Shown here piece after piece: positions 52,394 through 61,131 of a DNA stretch of 64,000 nt; the first letter of the stretch is position 1, and the number at the start of each line of letters is the position of its first letter. The notes under the pieces are model-generated. The model saw nothing but the letters and a program-made list of their open reading frames with translations, did not search any database and was not told the origin of the DNA. A program made the position numbers and the translations under genes. This stretch comes from Fimbriimonadaceae bacterium (GTDB taxonomy: Bacteria > Armatimonadota > UBA10988): NCBI GenBank assembly GCA_020850355.1, contig JADZEX010000014.1, positions 145,626 through 209,625 on the forward strand. Direction: 5' to 3'.

Positions 52394-52897
52394 ATGGACG
52401 CTATCGAAGCCCTCAAGACCCGTCGCAGCGTGCGGGCCTATACCATGAAGCCAGTCGCACGCGAGCTGCTCGAAGACCTCGTCGACTGTGCCCGGCTGGC
52501 GCCGACCGCGATGAACGTGCAGCCCTGGGAGTTTGTCGTGGTGACCGACCCGGCCACCCGCCGTGATCTCGGCGACCTCTGCGAGTACGGGTCGTTCTTG
52601 GCCGACGCCCCGGCCTGTGTGGCCATCATCGGACGCGAAGAGCGGTTCATCTTGCAGGACACCGCCTGCGCGGCGACCTGTCTGATGGTCGCCGCGCGGG
52701 CCCACGAACTGAGCACCTGCTGGGCGCACGTGCAGGGCAAAGAGCGCGAGCGGGAGATCTCCGAGTTGCTCAACGTGCCCACCGGCAAGCGCGTGATCTG
52801 CTGCATCGCCGTCGGCTACGCGGCCGAGCCAGTGCCGCCGCCGAAGCGCCCGCTCGGCGAGGTGATGTTCTGGGAGAAGCTGCCGGCCGCCGAGTAG
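52394..52897 (+). CDS. Nitroreductase-family protein
   Basis: A 167-residue flavoprotein of the nitroreductase fold. It begins with EALKTRRSVRAYT, the usual FMN-binding Arg motif, then CARLAPTAMNVQPWEFVVVTD (second FMN contact) and ISELLNVPTGKRVICCIAVGYAAE near the end. Such enzymes reduce nitro compounds, quinones or flavins with NAD(P)H. GGGAG is nine bases before the ATG. The stop is two bases from a convergent gene. Confidence 0.87.
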   Translation: MDAIEALKTRRSVRAYTMKPVARELLEDLVDCARLAPTAMNVQPWEFVVVTDPATRRDLGDLCEYGSFLADAPACVAIIGREERFILQDTACAATCLMVAARAHELSTCWAHVQGKEREREISELLNVPTGKRVICCIAVGYAAEPVPPPKRPLGEVMFWEKLPAAE

Positions 52898-52898
52898 C

Positions 52899-54473
52899 TC
52901 AGGGCAGCACGACCGTCGTGCTGGCGGTCTGGTCGCCGCAGACCAGCTCCAGGTTGTGCTCGCCCGCGGCCAGCCCGGTGGTGTCCCAGGCGTGCAGCAC
53001 CACCCGCAAGGGCAGCGCGGCGGTCGGCCGGGCCAAGGTCGCGCTGACCGCCGTGGTGGCGCCCGGAGCGTTGTCGCCGACCGCCACGATGGTGTCCCAG
53101 GCGCGGCTCGGGTCGACCAGGTAGTTCTCGCCGTCATAGGCGGTCAGGCCGCGGACCTGGTAATCGTCGTTGTTCTCGGGCGGATTGGCACCCGAGCCGT
53201 CGGTCGCGGTCCCGGCGGTGAACTGCACCTGCGGCGGGTCCTGGGCGCGGAACTGCGCCGCCGGCACCGCGTAGGCGTACCATTCCCACTGCTTGACATC
53301 GCGGCCCTCGGCCAGCCGTGCGACCTGGGCGCCGTTCAGCGAGAACAGGTTGATGAACTGCCGGTTCTGCTCCCAACCTTCGAACAGCAGCGCCACCAGC
53401 CCCCCGGCCTGCGGCGTGACCGGCTGCCCGTCCACCTTCAGCACCAGCTCTCCCGCCTGCTCGCTCTTGATCAGGCCGATCAGCGGGACCACCCCGCGGG
53501 CGAGGTTGCCGGCGGCCGGCTGGGCGATCACCGGCCGCGCCGCCGCCCGCTCCGCGGTGTAGGGGTCGGCGGACGGTGTGAAGGTCGGGTTGCTGCCCCG
53601 CCAGCGGGTCAGCTCGAAGACCCGCCCGGCGCCCGCCGCGCCGTCCAGCTCCTTGACCATCAACCGCACGTTGGAGCCCTTGACCCGCATCCAGACATGG
53701 TGGAAGAAGCGCCCGTTCTCGAACACAACGTTCGGCTGCCCGGCCTCGTTCTTGCCGATGCTGCCGCCCGAGGAGCCGACTTCGAGGTAGCCCAGGCCGT
53801 CGAAGCGGTAGTGGAACAACTGGTGGCCGTGGCCGCTGATCACGTAGCTCACGCCATGCTGCTTGCAGAGCCGGTGCAGCCGGTGCGTGGTGTCGTTCTG
53901 CTGGACATAGCCCAGCCAGAAGGGCTTGTGGAAGACGACGAACTTCGGGTTGGCGTCGGCGTTCTGCTGCAGCGACTGCTCCAGGAACGCGTACTGCGCC
54001 TCGTCCAGCTCGTTCTGCCGGGAGTTGTCGAGGATCACGAACAGCGCCTGCTGGTAGCGGAAGGCGTAGTGCGTCTCCTTGGCGGCGCGCTCCTTGTAGA
54101 TCGTCTCGGAGCCGGCGTCCCAGATGTCGTGATTGCCCGGCGTGTAGTACTCCTTGATGTGCCGGTAGGGGGCCTTGATCTGGCTGATCTGGTCCCACTG
54201 GGCATTGGTTACCGGGACCAGGTCGTCGCCCTTGACGTAGCCTTCGATGGTGTCGCCGACGTTGACGGCGAAGTCGGGGCTGAGCAGGTCGACCTCGCGC
54301 CAGACTCGCTCGTAGACGCCGGGGTGATTGCCACCGGTGCGGTCGCCGATCAACGAGCAGTGGAAGTCGTTGGCGGGCTCACCGGCCTGGGCCAGCACAA
54401 AGGCCGAGGCCAGGGCGAGGATCAGCAGCGCGGTGACCGGGCGGAGCCAGGCCGGAGGACGAGTCGCAGGCAT
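52899..54473 (-). CDS. Exported calcineurin-like metallophosphoesterase
   Basis: A 524-residue exported protein. After the signal peptide (about 1-29) the metallophosphoesterase motifs appear in order: SLIGDRTGG, NVGDTIEGY, YYTPGNHDIWD, FVVFHKPFW and ISGHGHQLFHYRF. These bind a two-metal centre. A C-terminal Ig-like or Fn3-like beta region follows (about 320-524). The natural phosphoester is unknown. It is alone on its strand between recO and the convergent nitroreductase gene. Confidence 0.85.
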   Translation of the reverse strand: MPATRPPAWLRPVTALLILALASAFVLAQAGEPANDFHCSLIGDRTGGNHPGVYERVWREVDLLSPDFAVNVGDTIEGYVKGDDLVPVTNAQWDQISQIKAPYRHIKEYYTPGNHDIWDAGSETIYKERAAKETHYAFRYQQALFVILDNSRQNELDEAQYAFLEQSLQQNADANPKFVVFHKPFWLGYVQQNDTTHRLHRLCKQHGVSYVISGHGHQLFHYRFDGLGYLEVGSSGGSIGKNEAGQPNVVFENGRFFHHVWMRVKGSNVRLMVKELDGAAGAGRVFELTRWRGSNPTFTPSADPYTAERAAARPVIAQPAAGNLARGVVPLIGLIKSEQAGELVLKVDGQPVTPQAGGLVALLFEGWEQNRQFINLFSLNGAQVARLAEGRDVKQWEWYAYAVPAAQFRAQDPPQVQFTAGTATDGSGANPPENNDDYQVRGLTAYDGENYLVDPSRAWDTIVAVGDNAPGATTAVSATLARPTAALPLRVVLHAWDTTGLAAGEHNLELVCGDQTASTTVVLP

Positions 54474-54543
54474 CGGAGCACTCCCAACTCGTAGGATGGC
54501 GCTGCCAGGTTGGTTTGGCGTGAGCGCCGGCCTAATCGGCCAT

Positions 54544-55314
54544 TTAGTCCGCGGCGTCGGTGTCGTGCAGGACCTGCTCCAGGAAGCGGAGCGACTTCGG
54601 ATTGGTCTCCAGGTGCTCCTGCGTGAAGGCCCGCACGGCGGCCCGCAGCGGCCCGGCCAGCTCCGCCGGCAGGTGCGCCAGCCGCAGGTCGAGGCCGTAG
54701 GTCTGCGGGTCGATCAGTCGGCGGAGCGCCTTCACGGCGCGCGGGTCGACCGCCACCGCCGGCTCGCTGGGCGCGGCCTCGTTCCAGTGGACCAACCCGC
54801 CGACGGGCGGTACGAACCAGGCGCGGGTCTCGCGGATCAGGTCGCCGCAGCGGGCGCAGCGGTCGAGTACCGGCTGGTAGCCCAGCAGCGTGACCAGCCG
54901 CAGTTCGTAGCTCAGCAGCGCGGGCTCCGGCTCGGCGGCGGCGACGAGGTGGCCGAGCGTGCTACGCAGCAGGTCGTAGGCGCCATCCAGCGGCTCGGCC
55001 TCTTCGACAGCGCGGTCGAGCAGTTCGACGGCGTAGGTGGCGCAGGCGGTGCGCAGCAGGTCGGCGCGCAGGCCGTAATGGCTCTCGAGCACCTCGCTCT
55101 GCGTCAACACCGGCAGGCGCTTGCCGGCGCTGAACAGCAGCCGGGCCTGCACGAACAGCTGACAGGCGGCCAGGTGCTGGCTGGTCGGTCGGGTAACCCC
55201 CCGGACCATTGCGCTGCGCTTGCCGAGTTCGTCACAGAACCAGGTCACCACCGCATCGTGTTCGCCGTAGGCGGTCCGCCGGAGGCAGATGCCCTCGACG
55301 ATCCCGCCGCTCAT
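54544..55314 (-). CDS. recO: DNA repair protein RecO
   Basis: A 256-residue RecO, which helps load RecA onto SSB-coated DNA in the RecFOR pathway. It has the N-terminal OB-fold (VEGICLRRTAYGEHDAVVTWF), the segment YAVELLDRAVEEAEP and a helical C-terminal domain. The zinc motif keeps only the first pair (CARC at about 150); the usual second pair is missing. The ATG overlaps the deoC stop by four bases. Confidence 0.9.
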   Translation of the reverse strand: MSGGIVEGICLRRTAYGEHDAVVTWFCDELGKRSAMVRGVTRPTSQHLAACQLFVQARLLFSAGKRLPVLTQSEVLESHYGLRADLLRTACATYAVELLDRAVEEAEPLDGAYDLLRSTLGHLVAAAEPEPALLSYELRLVTLLGYQPVLDRCARCGDLIRETRAWFVPPVGGLVHWNEAAPSEPAVAVDPRAVKALRRLIDPQTYGLDLRLAHLPAELAGPLRAAVRAFTQEHLETNPKSLRFLEQVLHDTDAAD

Positions 55315-56066
55315 TCGCCCTCAGGCGTCGTGCGGCGGCGGCGGCGGCGGCGGCGGCCGCCGTTGTCGTCATCGTCGTCGGGCGCTTCGTCCACGATGCT
55401 GACGGCGGCGGTCGCCCCGATCCGGTTGGCCCCGGCGTCGAGCATCTTGCTGGCATCGCGCAGGGTGCCGATGCCGCCCGAGGCTTTGACCCCGATCTCG
55501 CGGCCGACCACCGAGCGAATCTTGCGGATGTCGTCCAGCGTCGCGCCCCGGGGGCCGTAGCCGGAGCAGGTCTTGATGAAGTCGATCCCGCAGTCGCGAC
55601 CGATCTCGCAGGCGGCCTTCAACTCGTCGTCGGTGAGGTACCCACACTCGACGCCCAGCTTGACCATGATCTCGCCGGCGCCTTCCTGGGTCAGTCGCGC
55701 CGACTTGGCGACGTAGACGACCTCCTGCAGGTCCTGGCGCACGGTCTTCAGCTTGTGCGACTTGAGCGCCCCGAGGTTGATCATCACGTCGAGCTCAGTG
55801 GCGCCGCCGGCGATGGCGCCCTTGGCCTCGATCACCTTCGTGGCGATGGTCGTGGTCCCGAAGGGGAAGCCGACCGGGCAGCAGATCTTGACGTCGCTCC
55901 CGCGCAGCTCGCGGGCCACGACGCGGATCCAGTAAGGCTGCACCACCAGCGCGGCGAAGTGGTAGTTCAACGCGGTCTGCGCCACGTCGATGATCGCCTC
56001 GCGGGTGAGGTCCGGCCGCAGCACGGTGAAGTCGATCATCTTCGCCAGCATCTTACGCGAGAACAT
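55311..56066 (-). CDS. deoC: Deoxyribose-phosphate aldolase
   Basis: A 251-residue TIM-barrel aldolase that splits 2-deoxyribose 5-phosphate into glyceraldehyde 3-phosphate and acetaldehyde. The motifs are PVGFPFGTTTIATKVIEAKGAI, GATELDVMINLGALKS, the Schiff-base Lys in DFIKTCSGYGP and IGVKASGGIGTLRDA (second Lys). The C-terminus is unusual: five Asp followed soon by eight Arg, encoded by GCC/CGG triplet runs. The tail may be unstructured or bind nucleic acid. Coupled to recO. Confidence 0.92.
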   Translation of the reverse strand: MFSRKMLAKMIDFTVLRPDLTREAIIDVAQTALNYHFAALVVQPYWIRVVARELRGSDVKICCPVGFPFGTTTIATKVIEAKGAIAGGATELDVMINLGALKSHKLKTVRQDLQEVVYVAKSARLTQEGAGEIMVKLGVECGYLTDDELKAACEIGRDCGIDFIKTCSGYGPRGATLDDIRKIRSVVGREIGVKASGGIGTLRDASKMLDAGANRIGATAAVSIVDEAPDDDDDNGGRRRRRRRRTTPEGE

Positions 56067-56168
56067 CCACGCCTCCGGTCGTGTCGACAGCTCACCCCGG
56101 TCAGGTCTGGGTGAGGGCCAGGGCAGTCCACACCCGACACCCCGACGGGACCTGCCACGGGCCGCCGC

Positions 56169-56197
56169 ATCGTCTTATATCTGCGGGCGCTTGTCAA
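56169..56197 (-). promoter_or_regulatory. Possible promoter of deoC-recO
   Basis: A perfect TTGACA on the minus strand is followed after 17 bases by GACGAT, a poor -10; TATAAG is also present but too close. It lies in the only sizeable gap (165 bases) between trpA and deoC. Confidence 0.35.
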
Positions 56198-56231
56198 GCG
56201 CCGGAAACAAACCCCTCGTGCAACGTGAGCG

Positions 56232-57014
56232 TCACGCTCGCAAGCCGGCGACGAACTCGGCCGCCACCGCCACCCGGCGCTCCGGCGGCGCGTCGGCCAC
56301 GGCCTGCACCAGCGCGCTGCCGACAATCGCGCCGTCGGCGATCTGCCCCACTGCCCGGACGTGTGCTGCCGTGCTGATGCCGAAGCCGATCGCGACCGGC
56401 CGGCTGGTGACCGCCCGGATCCGCGCCAGGACCTCGCCCAGCTCCGGCGGCAAGGCCGCCTGCACGCCGGTCACGCCGCGCCGCGAGATGCAGTAGAGGA
56501 ACCCCGTGCAACGCTCCGCGGCGAGGGCGATCCGCTGCGGCGAGCTGGTCGGCGCCACAATGTAGACGGTCTCGACGCCCGCCGCGTCGGCGGCGGCCTG
56601 CCAGGGACCGGCCTCCTCGGGCGGCAGATCGGTGATCAGCACCCCATCCACCCCGACCCGCGCGCAGTCCTCGGCGAAGCGCTGCAGACCGTGGCGCTGC
56701 ACGAGGTTGGTGGGCACCATGTAGATCAGCCCCGCGGCGACCTCTGGCCGGACTGCTGCGATCAGGTCCATCACCGCCGTCGGGGTGGTCCCGGCGGCCA
56801 GCGCGCGGTTGGCGGAGGCCTGGATCACCGGGCCATCCAGCAGCGGGTCGCTGAACGGCACGCCAATCTCGATGATGTCGGCGCCGGCCGCGGTGATCGC
56901 CGGGAGCAGCGCCGCCGTGGTGGCCAGATCCGGATCGCCCGCCGTGAGGTAGGGCATCAGGGCGCGGTCACCCCGCGCGCGGCAGGCGGTGAAGATGTCG
57001 GCCAGGCGACCCAT
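56232..57014 (-). CDS. trpA: Tryptophan synthase alpha subunit
   Basis: A 260-residue TIM barrel that cleaves indole-3-glycerol phosphate. The catalytic residues are at the standard places: Glu49 in DIIEIGVPFSDP and Asp60 in LLDGPVIQ. PYLTAGDP and RPVAIGFGISTAAHVRAV are other family signatures. It is the last gene of trpCFBA and starts 31 bases after trpB. It works in a complex with TrpB, passing indole through a tunnel. Confidence 0.96.
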   Translation of the reverse strand: MGRLADIFTACRARGDRALMPYLTAGDPDLATTAALLPAITAAGADIIEIGVPFSDPLLDGPVIQASANRALAAGTTPTAVMDLIAAVRPEVAAGLIYMVPTNLVQRHGLQRFAEDCARVGVDGVLITDLPPEEAGPWQAAADAAGVETVYIVAPTSSPQRIALAAERCTGFLYCISRRGVTGVQAALPPELGEVLARIRAVTSRPVAIGFGISTAAHVRAVGQIADGAIVGSALVQAVADAPPERRVAVAAEFVAGLRA

Positions 57015-57045
57015 CGCAACTCTCCTTACCCGGTCCGCGGCGCCG

Positions 57046-58260
57046 CTAGAGCCCCAGCCGCTCCGTCAAGATGCCCATGTCTTTGTCGCCGCGGCCACTC
57101 AAGTTGACCAACACTTGCGCCCCAGCGCCCAGCTCCGCGGCAACCTTCACGGCGTGCGCCACCGCGTGCGCCGATTCGAGCGCCGGGATGATCCCTTCGC
57201 TGCGCGCCAGCAGCTTGGTAGCCTCCAAGGCCTCGGCGTCGGTGACCGGCGCGTAGCTGGCCAGGCCGGCGTCCTTCAGCCAACTGTGTTCGGGCCCGAC
57301 GCCGGGGTAGTCCAGGCCGGCCGAGATGGAGTGCGCCTCCCTGATCTGACCGTGGGGGTCATCGAGCAGGTAGCTCCGCGAGCCGTGCAGCACGCCCGGC
57401 GACCCGGCGGTGAGGGTGGCGGCGTGGGCGCCTGAGGCGACGCCGTGCCCGCCGCCTTCGCAGCCGACCAGCCGCACCGCGCCGGCGCGGACATCGTCCA
57501 GGAAGGGGTAGAAGATGCCCATCGCGTTGCTGCCGCCGCCGACGCAGGCGACCACCGCGTCGGGCAGCCGGCCGAGCTGCGCCAGGCACTGCGCCCGCGC
57601 CTCGTCGCCAATCACGCGCTGGAAGTCGCGCACGATCCACGGGAAGGGGTGCGGGCCGGCGACCGTGCCGAAGACGTAGTGCGTGTCCTCGACGTTGGTG
57701 ATCCAGTCGCGGAAGGCTTCGTTGATGGCGTCTTTGAGGGTGCGGCTGCCGCTGCTGACGGCGATCACCTCGGCCCCGAGCAGGCGCATCCGCAGCACGT
57801 TGAGCGCCTGTCGCTCGACATCCACCGCGCCCATGTAGATGGTGCAGGGCACCCCGAAGAGCGCCGCCGCGGTGGCCGTCGCCACGCCGTGCTGCCCGGC
57901 GCCGGTCTCGGCAATCACACGCTGCTTGCCGATCCGGCGGGTCAGCAGCAGTTGGCCCAGGCAGTTGTTGATCTTGTGCGCGCCAGTGTGGCAGAGATCC
58001 TCACGCTTCAGCCAGAGGCTCGCCCCGCCGGCCTGTTCCGACAGCCGGGCGGCGTGGTAGAGCGGGGTCGGCCGGCCGACGAAGTCGCGCAGCAGCGCGT
58101 CCAGCTCGGCGCGGAAGGTGGGGTCGTCCTTGACGCTGGCGTACTCGGCCGCCAGGCGGTCGAGGGTGGCCATCATCGTCTCGGGGACGTACCGCCCACC
58201 GAACTCGCCGAAGTGGCCCAGCGCGTCGGGCCAGCCGCCTGCCGCGTTCGTCGTGTTCAT
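57046..58260 (-). CDS. trpB: Tryptophan synthase beta subunit
   Basis: A 404-residue PLP enzyme that joins indole and serine. It starts [14 protein letters not shown] and has the PLP Lys96 in [15 protein letters not shown], then [10 protein letters not shown] and the phosphate loop [11 protein letters not shown]. It is the classical TrpB1 form, full length. The ATG overlaps the trpF stop by four bases. Confidence 0.97.
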   Translation of the reverse strand: MNTTNAAGGWPDALGHFGEFGGRYVPETMMATLDRLAAEYASVKDDPTFRAELDALLRDFVGRPTPLYHAARLSEQAGGASLWLKREDLCHTGAHKINNCLGQLLLTRRIGKQRVIAETGAGQHGVATATAAALFGVPCTIYMGAVDVERQALNVLRMRLLGAEVIAVSSGSRTLKDAINEAFRDWITNVEDTHYVFGTVAGPHPFPWIVRDFQRVIGDEARAQCLAQLGRLPDAVVACVGGGSNAMGIFYPFLDDVRAGAVRLVGCEGGGHGVASGAHAATLTAGSPGVLHGSRSYLLDDPHGQIREAHSISAGLDYPGVGPEHSWLKDAGLASYAPVTDAEALEATKLLARSEGIIPALESAHAVAHAVKVAAELGAGAQVLVNLSGRGDKDMGILTERLGL

Positions 58261-58889
58261 CCCACACTCCTCAGGGCCGCGGCGAACTGCCGCAGCAACG
58301 TGGCATCCTTGACGCCCGGCGCACTTTCGACTCCGCTGGCGACATCGACCGCATAGGGCCGCACCGCCGTCACCGCCGCGGCGACGTTCTCGGGGCGCAG
58401 GCCGCCCGCCAGGATCACCGGCAGCGGCGCCAGCGCCTCACGAATCGTGGCGGCCAGTGTCCAATCGGCCAGTTGGCCGGTCCCACCATGCTGGCCGGGC
58501 ACGGCCGCGTCCAGCAGCACCGCCGCCAGGTGCGGCAACAGCGGACGCAGGCGGTCGAGCGTCGTGTCGTCGGCCGGCAGCGCCATGATCACCGGCCAGG
58601 GCGCCAAGGCCGCCAGCTCCGCGGTGGTCGGGCGTCCATGGATCTGAACGCTGCTGGCCCCGACCTGCGTTGCCACGCGACGGACTGTTTCGACCGGTTC
58701 CGCGACCAGCAGCGCCACGCGGTCGACCCACAGCGGTGTCGCCGCGACCAGCTCGGCGGCCGCAGCCGGCTCGACGTAGCGCGGGCTGCGCGGGTAGCAG
58801 TTGAACCCGATGGCGTCGACGCCGGCCGCCACGCAGGCCTGCAGATCTTGCGGCGAGCGCACCCCGCAGACCTTCCAGCGGGTCCTCAA
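58257..58889 (-). CDS. trpF: Phosphoribosylanthranilate isomerase
   Basis: A 210-residue TIM barrel for the third step of tryptophan synthesis. [14 protein letters not shown] carries the catalytic Cys, and [32 protein letters not shown] and [15 protein letters not shown] are the other signature loops. The start is a TTG at 58889 with GGGGAGG five bases upstream; it overlaps the trpC stop as TTGA, so both the position and the weak codon are well supported. The weak start may lower TrpF output. Confidence 0.93.
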   Translation of the reverse strand: MRTRWKVCGVRSPQDLQACVAAGVDAIGFNCYPRSPRYVEPAAAAELVAATPLWVDRVALLVAEPVETVRRVATQVGASSVQIHGRPTTAELAALAPWPVIMALPADDTTLDRLRPLLPHLAAVLLDAAVPGQHGGTGQLADWTLAATIREALAPLPVILAGGLRPENVAAAVTAVRPYAVDVASGVESAPGVKDATLLRQFAAALRSVG

Positions 58890-59695
58890 ACGACCTCCCC
58901 ACGCCCAGCGGCGACCATCTCGGCAGTCTTCGCGGCGACGTCCGCCTCGCGCATCAGCGCCTCGCCAATCAGCATCGCATCGACGCCGACAGCGCGCAGC
59001 CGGGCCACGTCGGCCGGCGTCCGGATGCCGCTCTCGCTGACCAGCAGCCGCGACGGCGGGACCAGGGCGCGCAGTCGGGAGGTCGTCTCGAGGTCGGTCC
59101 GCATCACTTTCAGGTCGCGGTTGTTGACGCCAACCAGCGGCACGCCGGCCTCCACCGCCAGCTCGGTCTCGGCCTCGTCGTGGACCTCGACCAAGGTCGC
59201 CAGCCCGAGCTCGCCGGCCTGCCCAGCGTAGTCGGCCAACTGCGCAACGCTGGGCAGACAGGCGACGATCAGCAGCGCGGCGTCGGCGCCCCAGAGGCGC
59301 GCTTCGAGGAGCTGGTAAGGATCGATCACGAAGTCCTTGCGCAGCAGCGGCAGCTCCACCGCGGCCCGCACGTCGCGCAGGAACTGCGGCGAGCCCTGGA
59401 ACCACGGCTCGTCGGTCAGCACGGAAAGCGCTGCCGCGCCGGCGGCCTGATAGGTCTGGGCCAGCCGCCCGGCGTCAAAGTCGGCGCGGATCAGACCGGC
59501 CGAGGGGCTGGCCTTCTTGAGTTCGGCAATCAGCCGCACGGTGCCGGCCTGACGCAGGGCGCCCGCGAAGTCGCGGGTCGGCGGCAGGTCGGCGATCCGC
59601 CCGCGCAACTCGGCCGCCGGCCGGGCCGCCTGCGCGGCGGCCACTTCGAGGCGCTTGCCGGCGACGATCCGGTCCAGGATGTTGCTCTCACTCAT
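58886..59695 (-). CDS. trpC: Indole-3-glycerol phosphate synthase
   Basis: A 269-residue barrel that forms the indole ring. It has the substrate Lys motif LIAELKKASPSAG, LRKDFVIDPYQL, VGVNNRDLKV and LVSESGIRTPADV with the active-site Glu. It is the first gene of the trpCFBA operon. An extended -10 promoter lies just upstream. The genes for earlier steps are not in this window. Confidence 0.96.
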   Translation of the reverse strand: MSESNILDRIVAGKRLEVAAAQAARPAAELRGRIADLPPTRDFAGALRQAGTVRLIAELKKASPSAGLIRADFDAGRLAQTYQAAGAAALSVLTDEPWFQGSPQFLRDVRAAVELPLLRKDFVIDPYQLLEARLWGADAALLIVACLPSVAQLADYAGQAGELGLATLVEVHDEAETELAVEAGVPLVGVNNRDLKVMRTDLETTSRLRALVPPSRLLVSESGIRTPADVARLRAVGVDAMLIGEALMREADVAAKTAEMVAAGRGEVV

Positions 59696-59714
59696 GGCAT
59701 CAACCGGGTGGGGC

Positions 59715-59723
59715 AGTATACCA
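59715..59723 (-). promoter_or_regulatory. Extended -10 promoter of trpCFBA
   Basis: On the minus strand TGGTATACT is present: a TATACT box preceded by TG at the extended position. No good -35 is seen. The predicted start is about 13 bases before the trpC ATG. No attenuator or leader peptide fits in so short a leader. Confidence 0.45.
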
Positions 59724-59747
59724 CAGGCGACCGCGCCGGCCGGGCGG

Positions 59748-60404
59748 TCACCAGCCGGCGTCGCGCAGCCAGGCCGGCAGCGCGGCGATGCTCGGCAGCA
59801 CGGCGCAGGCGCCAGCGGCCCGCAGCGTGGCGGCGTCGCGGTCGCCGGTCAGCACCCCGATGCCAGGCAGTCCAGCGCGGCGGGCGCACTCCAGGTCGGC
59901 GCTGAAGTCGCCCACCAGCACCGCCGTCGAGGTCGGGCAGTCGAGGGCCGCCAGGACCGCCCAGGCGTGTTCGGGGGCCGGCTTGAGGTGCGGCCGCGGC
60001 AGGTCGTCGCGGCAGACCAGGACGTCGTGCGGCAGCTCGATCTGGCGGAGCACCTGCTCAACCACCGGCCGGGCGTTGCGGGTCAGGATGCCGACCCGCC
60101 GCCCGTCGGCCCGCAACTGCGCCAAGGCGGCGGCGGCGCCGGGGATCTCGCAGGCGTGCTCCGCGGCCGCCAGCTCGACGGCCAGGACGTGCGCCTCGGC
60201 CGCCGCGCGCAGGGCCGCGCCCGGCGCCGCCGGCAACTGCGCCACGGCGGCGGCCAGGACCTCCAGCGTCAGCAGCCCCTCGGTCGCGACGGTGACACCC
60301 GCCGCGGCAATCAGCTCACGGACGCCCTGCCGCATCCAGGCGAAGTCGAGTGGCGAGTCGACGAGGGTGTGGTCGAAGTCGCAGAGCACGGCCCGGATGC
60401 GCAT
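59748..60404 (-). CDS. HAD-family phosphatase (phosphoglycolate-phosphatase-like)
   Basis: A 218-residue haloacid dehalogenase-like hydrolase. Motif I is VLCDFDHTLVDS (nucleophile Asp9), motif II GILTRNA, motif III Lys in PHLKPAPEHA and motif IV VLVGDFSADLECARRAG. A helical cap lies between motifs I and II. The ATG at 60404 lies seven bases after the pyrF stop, so both are on one transcript. The substrate cannot be predicted; nucleotide or phosphoglycolate are common for this class. Confidence 0.86.
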   Translation of the reverse strand: MRIRAVLCDFDHTLVDSPLDFAWMRQGVRELIAAAGVTVATEGLLTLEVLAAAVAQLPAAPGAALRAAAEAHVLAVELAAAEHACEIPGAAAALAQLRADGRRVGILTRNARPVVEQVLRQIELPHDVLVCRDDLPRPHLKPAPEHAWAVLAALDCPTSTAVLVGDFSADLECARRAGLPGIGVLTGDRDAATLRAAGACAVLPSIAALPAWLRDAGW

Positions 60405-60411
60405 CGGCGGA

Positions 60412-61131
60412 TCAGTCCAGTTCGGCGGCGATCGCGGCGGCGGCAGCGGCGGGATCCGGCGCGGCGGTGATCGGTCGGCCAATCACCAGATAGTCGGCCC
60501 CCGCGGCCACGGCCGCCGCCGGCGTGGCGACGCGCTTCTGGTCCTGCAGGTCGGCGCTCGCCGGCCGCACGCCGGGGGTCACCAGCACGAACTCCGGCCC
60601 ACAGGCCGCGCGCACCGCCGCGGCTTCCCGCGGCGAGCAGACCACGCCGTCCAACCCGCAGGCCTGCGCCAGCCGCGCCAGGTGGACGACCTGCGCCAAG
60701 GGCTCGGCGGCCACGCCCAGCTCGTCGCGCAGGGCCGCCGCGTCGAGGCTGGTGAGCACGGTCACGCCGATCAGCAGCGGCGGTTGCGCCGCCGCGCGGG
60801 CCGCCTCGGCCGCCGCCCGGAGCATCGCCGCCCCGCCGCTGCAATGGACGTTGAGCATCCACAGACCGTGCTGCGTGGCCGCCCGCACCGCCCCGGCGAC
60901 GGTGTTCGGGATGTCGTGCAGCTTGGCATCGTAGAAGATCGGCAACTCGCTGGCGGCCAGTTCGCCAAAGATCGCCGGGCCGCTGGCGTTGAACAGCTCC
61001 AGCCCAACCTTCAGCGCGCCAACCTGCCCGCTGACCTGGGTTGCCAGCCGGACCGCGCTGGCGGCGTCGGGAACGTCCAAGGGCACGATCAGGCGCTGGG
61101 CGCCGTGCGGCTTATTCAAGGTGGTAGGCAC
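60412..61131 (-). CDS. pyrF: Orotidine 5'-phosphate decarboxylase
   Basis: A 239-residue barrel that makes UMP. The catalytic Asp-Lys-Asp set is in FYDAKLHDIPNTV (Asp68, Lys70, Asp73), with IVPLDVPD at the start and TPGVRP plus YLVIGRPIT binding phosphate at the end. It matches the short bacterial type. It overlaps the pyrD 3' end by 20 bases, so pyrD-pyrF is one unit. Confidence 0.96.
   Translation of the reverse strand: MPTTLNKPHGAQRLIVPLDVPDAASAVRLATQVSGQVGALKVGLELFNASGPAIFGELAASELPIFYDAKLHDIPNTVAGAVRAATQHGLWMLNVHCSGGAAMLRAAAEAARAAAQPPLLIGVTVLTSLDAAALRDELGVAAEPLAQVVHLARLAQACGLDGVVCSPREAAAVRAACGPEFVLVTPGVRPASADLQDQKRVATPAAAVAAGADYLVIGRPITAAPDPAAAAAAIAAELD

Noticed and set aside
55330..55365. 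GCG/GGC triplet run as a possible repeat element
   Set aside because: It simply encodes the arginine tail of DeoC and is not dispersed.
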